In this document: one piece after another, positions 51,895-54,799 of the stretch
Numbering within the stretch: position 1 is the stretch's first letter
How the letters are laid out: every line of letters begins with the position of its first letter
Assembly (NCBI GenBank): GCA_947598205.1
Contig: CANQFB010000010.1
Location: 1-54,799, forward strand
DNA: 54,799 nt
Direction of reading: 5' to 3'
From: an uncultured Clostridia bacterium
GTDB taxonomy: Bacteria > Bacillota > Clostridia > Christensenellales > Borkfalkiaceae
Made by a program: the position numbers and the translations under genes
The notes under the pieces: model-generated
Told to the model about the DNA's origin: nothing
Databases searched by the model: none
What the model saw: the letters and a program-made list of their open reading frames with translations, nothing else

Positions 51895-53853
51895 TTATAC
51901 CTTGGTGAAGACGAAGGTATTGGTAGCGCCGAGATTGCCGATGCCGCCGATCTCCATGCTCCCGTAACTGTAGGAGATGACGAAGTAGCCCAAAGAGATG
52001 CCCGTCGAGGGATCGACCTGTACCCAAATTCCCGAGCTGTTCTCCTCGAGGAAGAAGGCCTCCTGCGTGTTGCCCTCGCCGTCTTCCCAGAAGATGCGGC
52101 CACCTTCAAACCAGAGGGAGCGGATATAGAGCGCGCCGTCCTCGTCGGCGCAGACCCACTTCGTTCCCTCGAGTTCGGCGGGATAGGGGAGCGGCTTTTC
52201 TTCCTCTGTCTCCTGTTTGAGGGAGACGGTCTTGTCCGAATAGAGGGCGGTCAGCGATTTCGCGGCCGCGTCGTAGCGCAGAAGTATGGTGTAGATCACG
52301 TTAGAACCCGCTCCGGGGAGGAAGGTGAACTGATAAACTTCCCCCTCCTTGCGGACGGCGCCCTCTTCGAGAAGGGCGCTCACCCGTCCGCCCTTGCCGT
52401 CCTTCATCAGAATATAGATGCCGATGCCGTAGGAGGCGTTGAATTTCTCAAAAGTGACCCGCGCGACGATCTCGTCGTCAGAGACCCAGGGGGCGGCGGC
52501 GAGGGCGGAGGCCACTTCGTCGGGAACGGAAGAGGCTACCGTGCCGAACGATTCGGGCGAGACCGCCTTCTGTTTGATGAAGGAGACCGCCGAGCTATCG
52601 TAGCGGTTGACGGCGGAGAGGGTGTCGGCGGCCGCGTCGTAGGTGAAGGAGAGGGTGTTCTCGACGACGTTCGTTCGGAAGGTGACGTCGAAGGTGTAGA
52701 GATCGCCGATGCGGGTGAGGTCGGAAGGGGTGTAGAACGCCCCGTCGATATTCACCTGCGCCGCCGTAAAGGCGACTTGGCTCACCCCCGCGATGCCGTG
52801 CGAGGGCGTCCAGAGCGTGCCCGTGAGAGAGGCGGGGAAGGCATCGGCGCGCTCGGGATCGGGAAGTTTTTCAAAGGGGAACGTCCCGCCCGCATATTCC
52901 ACAGAGAGAACGCCCCTGTTCGCGTCCAATGTGAAGTCGGCGATGAAGCGGCTTCCTTCATCGGAGGTCGCCTCAAAACGGAAGGTCCATACGCCGCCTT
53001 GGTATTCGATCCCGCCCGCTTCGGCCGTCGCGGCGCCTAAATCTCCGCTCACGGTGAGGGTATCGCCCGCAAAGACCACCTCCCGATAGGTGTTGCTCTC
53101 CGAGCCCCATCTGCCGTTCAGAGCGTCGGGCAGGTGGGTGTATTCGGCCTCTGGATCGTATTTCATCGTAAGGGAAATTGTGGCGGAAGGGTGTTCTTCG
53201 CTCAAGAGGGCGGGCTCCCAAAGATAGGTGAAGGGGACGCCCGTGAGCGCCACGCCGTAGGTGGCGGGCAGAGCGGAGAAGCGGGCCGTGCCGTCCGTGA
53301 GAGGGCGCGCCTTTCCGCCCTCTGCAACGCTCCCATCCGAGGCGTTCGTGAGATAGACTTGCACCCCTTCGAGCACGCTCTCGACGCCGCAAACGACGGT
53401 CACCGTGTATTCGATGGGCTCGGGTTCGGGGTCGGGGTCAGGATCAGGGTCAGGATCGGGGTCAGGATCGGGCTCTTCGGAGCTTTTGGTGAGCGTGATC
53501 TGGGCGGAAGGGGCGGTTTCGGAGAGGGTGACTTCCTCCCAAGCGTAGTCCTCGGGCACGCCCGATAACACGACGGTATATTCGCCCGGAAGCACGGTGA
53601 AGACGGCCAGACCCGCGGAGAGGGGCTTCGCCTCGCCCCCTTCGACGGTGACGCCCGACGCGGTGAGCGAGACGGTGACGCCCATAAGGACGTCCGTCTC
53701 CTCGCAGACGACGGCCACCGTATATTCGACGGTAAGGGGCTCGGGCGGGACGATGGGGTCATGGTTTTTTTCGCCGCACGCGGCCGTGCCGAAGAGGCAT
53801 GCCCCGAGCAGGATCGCGGTTACCGCCGCTGTGATTTTAGGATAAGTTTTCAT
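51895..53853 (-). CDS. Surface lipoprotein with Asp-Pro stalk
   Basis: 652 aa. Signal peptide with lipobox FGTAAC (C26). Two related beta-sandwich (CnaB/SdrD-like) modules, about 40-125 and 148-230, are separated by a DP/EP dipeptide stalk (about 129-147). Several lipocalin-like or beta-barrel repeats follow (YDAAADTLSAVNRYDSS, YDAAAKSLTALYSDKT). No catalytic site is seen. A surface-exposed binding protein is likely. The gene has its own promoter and GGGAGGCAACTG before the ATG. It points toward the 1674-aa gene and shares its terminator. Confidence 0.85.
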   Translation of the reverse strand: MKTYPKITAAVTAILLGACLFGTAACGEKNHDPIVPPEPLTVEYTVAVVCEETDVLMGVTVSLTASGVTVEGGEAKPLSAGLAVFTVLPGEYTVVLSGVPEDYAWEEVTLSETAPSAQITLTKSSEEPDPDPDPDPDPDPDPEPEPIEYTVTVVCGVESVLEGVQVYLTNASDGSVAEGGKARPLTDGTARFSALPATYGVALTGVPFTYLWEPALLSEEHPSATISLTMKYDPEAEYTHLPDALNGRWGSESNTYREVVFAGDTLTVSGDLGAATAEAGGIEYQGGVWTFRFEATSDEGSRFIADFTLDANRGVLSVEYAGGTFPFEKLPDPERADAFPASLTGTLWTPSHGIAGVSQVAFTAAQVNIDGAFYTPSDLTRIGDLYTFDVTFRTNVVENTLSFTYDAAADTLSAVNRYDSSAVSFIKQKAVSPESFGTVASSVPDEVASALAAAPWVSDDEIVARVTFEKFNASYGIGIYILMKDGKGGRVSALLEEGAVRKEGEVYQFTFLPGAGSNVIYTILLRYDAAAKSLTALYSDKTVSLKQETEEEKPLPYPAELEGTKWVCADEDGALYIRSLWFEGGRIFWEDGEGNTQEAFFLEENSSGIWVQVDPSTGISLGYFVISYSYGSMEIGGIGNLGATNTFVFTKV

Positions 53854-53904
53854 CAGTTGCCTCCCGAAGAGGTATTTTTGGGAAAAGGAAAGATCCTTTC
53901 CTCA

Positions 53905-53933
53905 CTTATAGTTTAGCATAAACGGCCCGTCAA
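53905..53933 (-). promoter_or_regulatory. Sigma-A promoter of the 652-aa lipoprotein gene
   Basis: TTGACG (53933-53928), a 17-bp spacer and TATAAG (53910-53905). The leader contains a GGAAAGGATCTTTCC palindrome of unknown role. Confidence 0.7.
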
Positions 53934-53996
53934 TGCAAATTCTTTTCCGATTTTTTCTCCACATTTCACATTTCCTTCCCGCTTCGGGCAGTTTGA

Positions 53997-54225
53997 AAAA
54001 AGCGCCTCCTCGGGGAGGAGCTGTCACGGCTGTTTTTGCCGTGACTGAGGTGGGGGAATTGCAAATTTGTCATTCCGCTTTACGGAATATGGTGGGGCAT
54101 ATCAGAACCCCACCCCCTTTCATTCCCCCTCCCAAGGGAGGAGGTTTCGGACTTTGTCCCCCCCCCTTGTCGCCCCTGAAAGGGGAGATGTCACGAGCTC
54201 TGCGAGCGACAGAGGGGTTTCTAAT
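53997..54225. repeat. R2 and R3 repeats before the tandem array
   Basis: R2 palindromes (CTCCTCGGGGAGGAG, TCACGGC..TTTTTGCCGTGA) lie at about 54005-54050 and CCTCCCAAGGGAGG near 54130. R3 (TTGTCGCCCCTGAAAGGGGAGATGTCACGAG ... CGACAGAGGGG, in two parts) lies at about 54168-54220. No gene is supported. Confidence 0.65.
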
Positions 54226-54227
54226 AA

Positions 54228-54799
54228 CGTCATGTTGAGCCTGTCGAAACATCACCGCAATATAAAATAAGGTGATGCTTCAACTGCGTTCAGCATGACG
54301 AAATCAGAATGCGAGTGACAGAGGGGTTTCCAATTACGTCATGTTGAGCCTGTCGAAACATCACCGCAGTATAAAACAAGGTGATGCTTCAACTACGTTC
54401 AGCATGACGAAATTAGAAAGCGAGCGACAGAGGGGTTTCCAATAACGTCATGTTGAGCCTGTCGAAACATCACCGCAGTATAAAATAAGGTGATGCTTCA
54501 ACTGCGTTCAGCATGACGAAATCAGAATGCGAGTGACAGAGGGGTTTTAATAACGTCATGTTGAGCCTGTCGAAACATCACCGCAGTATAAAATAAGGTG
54601 ATGCTTCAACTGCGTTCAGCATGACGAAATCAGAATGCGAGCGACAGAGGGGTTTTTTAATAACGTCATGTTGAGCCTGTCGAAACATCACCGCAGTATA
54701 AAACAAGGTGATGCTTCAACTACGTTCAGCATGACGAAATCAGAATGCGAGCGACAGAGGGGTTTTTTAATAACGTCATGTTGAGCCTGTCGAAACATC
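54228..54799 (+). repeat. Tandem array of 109-bp R1 units, cut by the window end
   Basis: Units begin at 54228, 54337, 54446, 54554, 54664 and 54774 (spacing 109, 109, 108, 110, 110). Each has a palindromic part (CGTCATGTTGAGCC ... AACATCACC, AT-rich centre, GGTGATGCTTCAAC ... CAGCATGACG) and a spacer GAATGCGAGTGACAGAGGGG. The units are nearly identical, differing mainly in G/A and T/A swaps and in the length of a T run. The array is the reverse complement of the one at 25961-26400. Confidence 0.92.

Noticed and set aside
54228..54799. CRISPR array
   Set aside because: The units are 109 bp and nearly identical along their full length, with no variable spacers and no cas genes. They are palindromic tandem repeats.

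Overview
The window looks like a chromosome segment of an uncultured, fairly high-GC Firmicute of the class Clostridia, possibly a gut Christensenellales-type lineage; the phylum is well supported, the finer placement is a guess. Support: lipoproteins and LPxTG-free membrane-anchored exoproteins typical of Gram-positives, CdaA diadenylate cyclase, an RsbU-type phosphatase, an Rrf2-IscS-IscU group, and an L31/DUF1385/PrmC/PrfA cluster. AT-rich sigma-A promoters with 17-18 bp spacers stand out clearly against the GC-rich genes. Almost everything is core chromosome. I see no phage, plasmid, transposase, CRISPR or rRNA.

Layout. 1-750: a tRNA-Gln gene and repeat debris. 750-6763: a minus-strand polyamine operon (arginine decarboxylase, spermidine synthase homologue, agmatinase-family ureohydrolase, carboxynorspermidine-type dehydrogenase and decarboxylase), preceded by a long structured RNA leader with an intrinsic terminator directly before the first ribosome binding site. 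6920-7740: upp. 7950-11274: an exported M4 metalloprotease and a serpin lipoprotein in one operon. 11377-18650: comEC-holA, then cdaA, a 37-residue CdaR remnant, a DUF1015 gene, lysC and a membrane protein. 18657-20801: iscS-iscU-Rrf2 with a palindrome over the promoter. 21212-22438: rpsF-ssb-rpsR. 22481-25905: a 1105-residue repeat protein. 26411-29802: the CCA-adding enzyme and a lipid-kinase/RsbU operon, transcribed divergently from promoters that share one -35 hexamer. 29936-33530: a small membrane protein, a phosphoesterase, cardiolipin synthase and an MDR-family oxidoreductase. 33620-38987: rpmE, a DUF1385-PrmC fusion, prfA, a P-loop protein and thrC. 39532-39748: a 6S-like small RNA within a repeat-rich gap. 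40210-44798: trpS, a DUF5685 gene, a Cys-tailed J-like protein, a membrane protein and an RlmD-type rRNA methyltransferase. 44846-53933: three large surface lipoproteins, one carrying a thioredoxin-like domain. 53997-54799: a tandem array of 109-bp units that runs off the end of the window.

The most interesting items are the structured attenuator-like leader of the polyamine operon, the 6S-like RNA, the protease-serpin pair, the ComEC whose metallo-beta-lactamase domain has lost its metal ligands, the miniature CdaR, the DUF1385-PrmC fusion, the two-type repeat protein and the symmetric divergent promoter. Palindromic intergenic repeats (three families, R1-R3) fill nearly every long gap.
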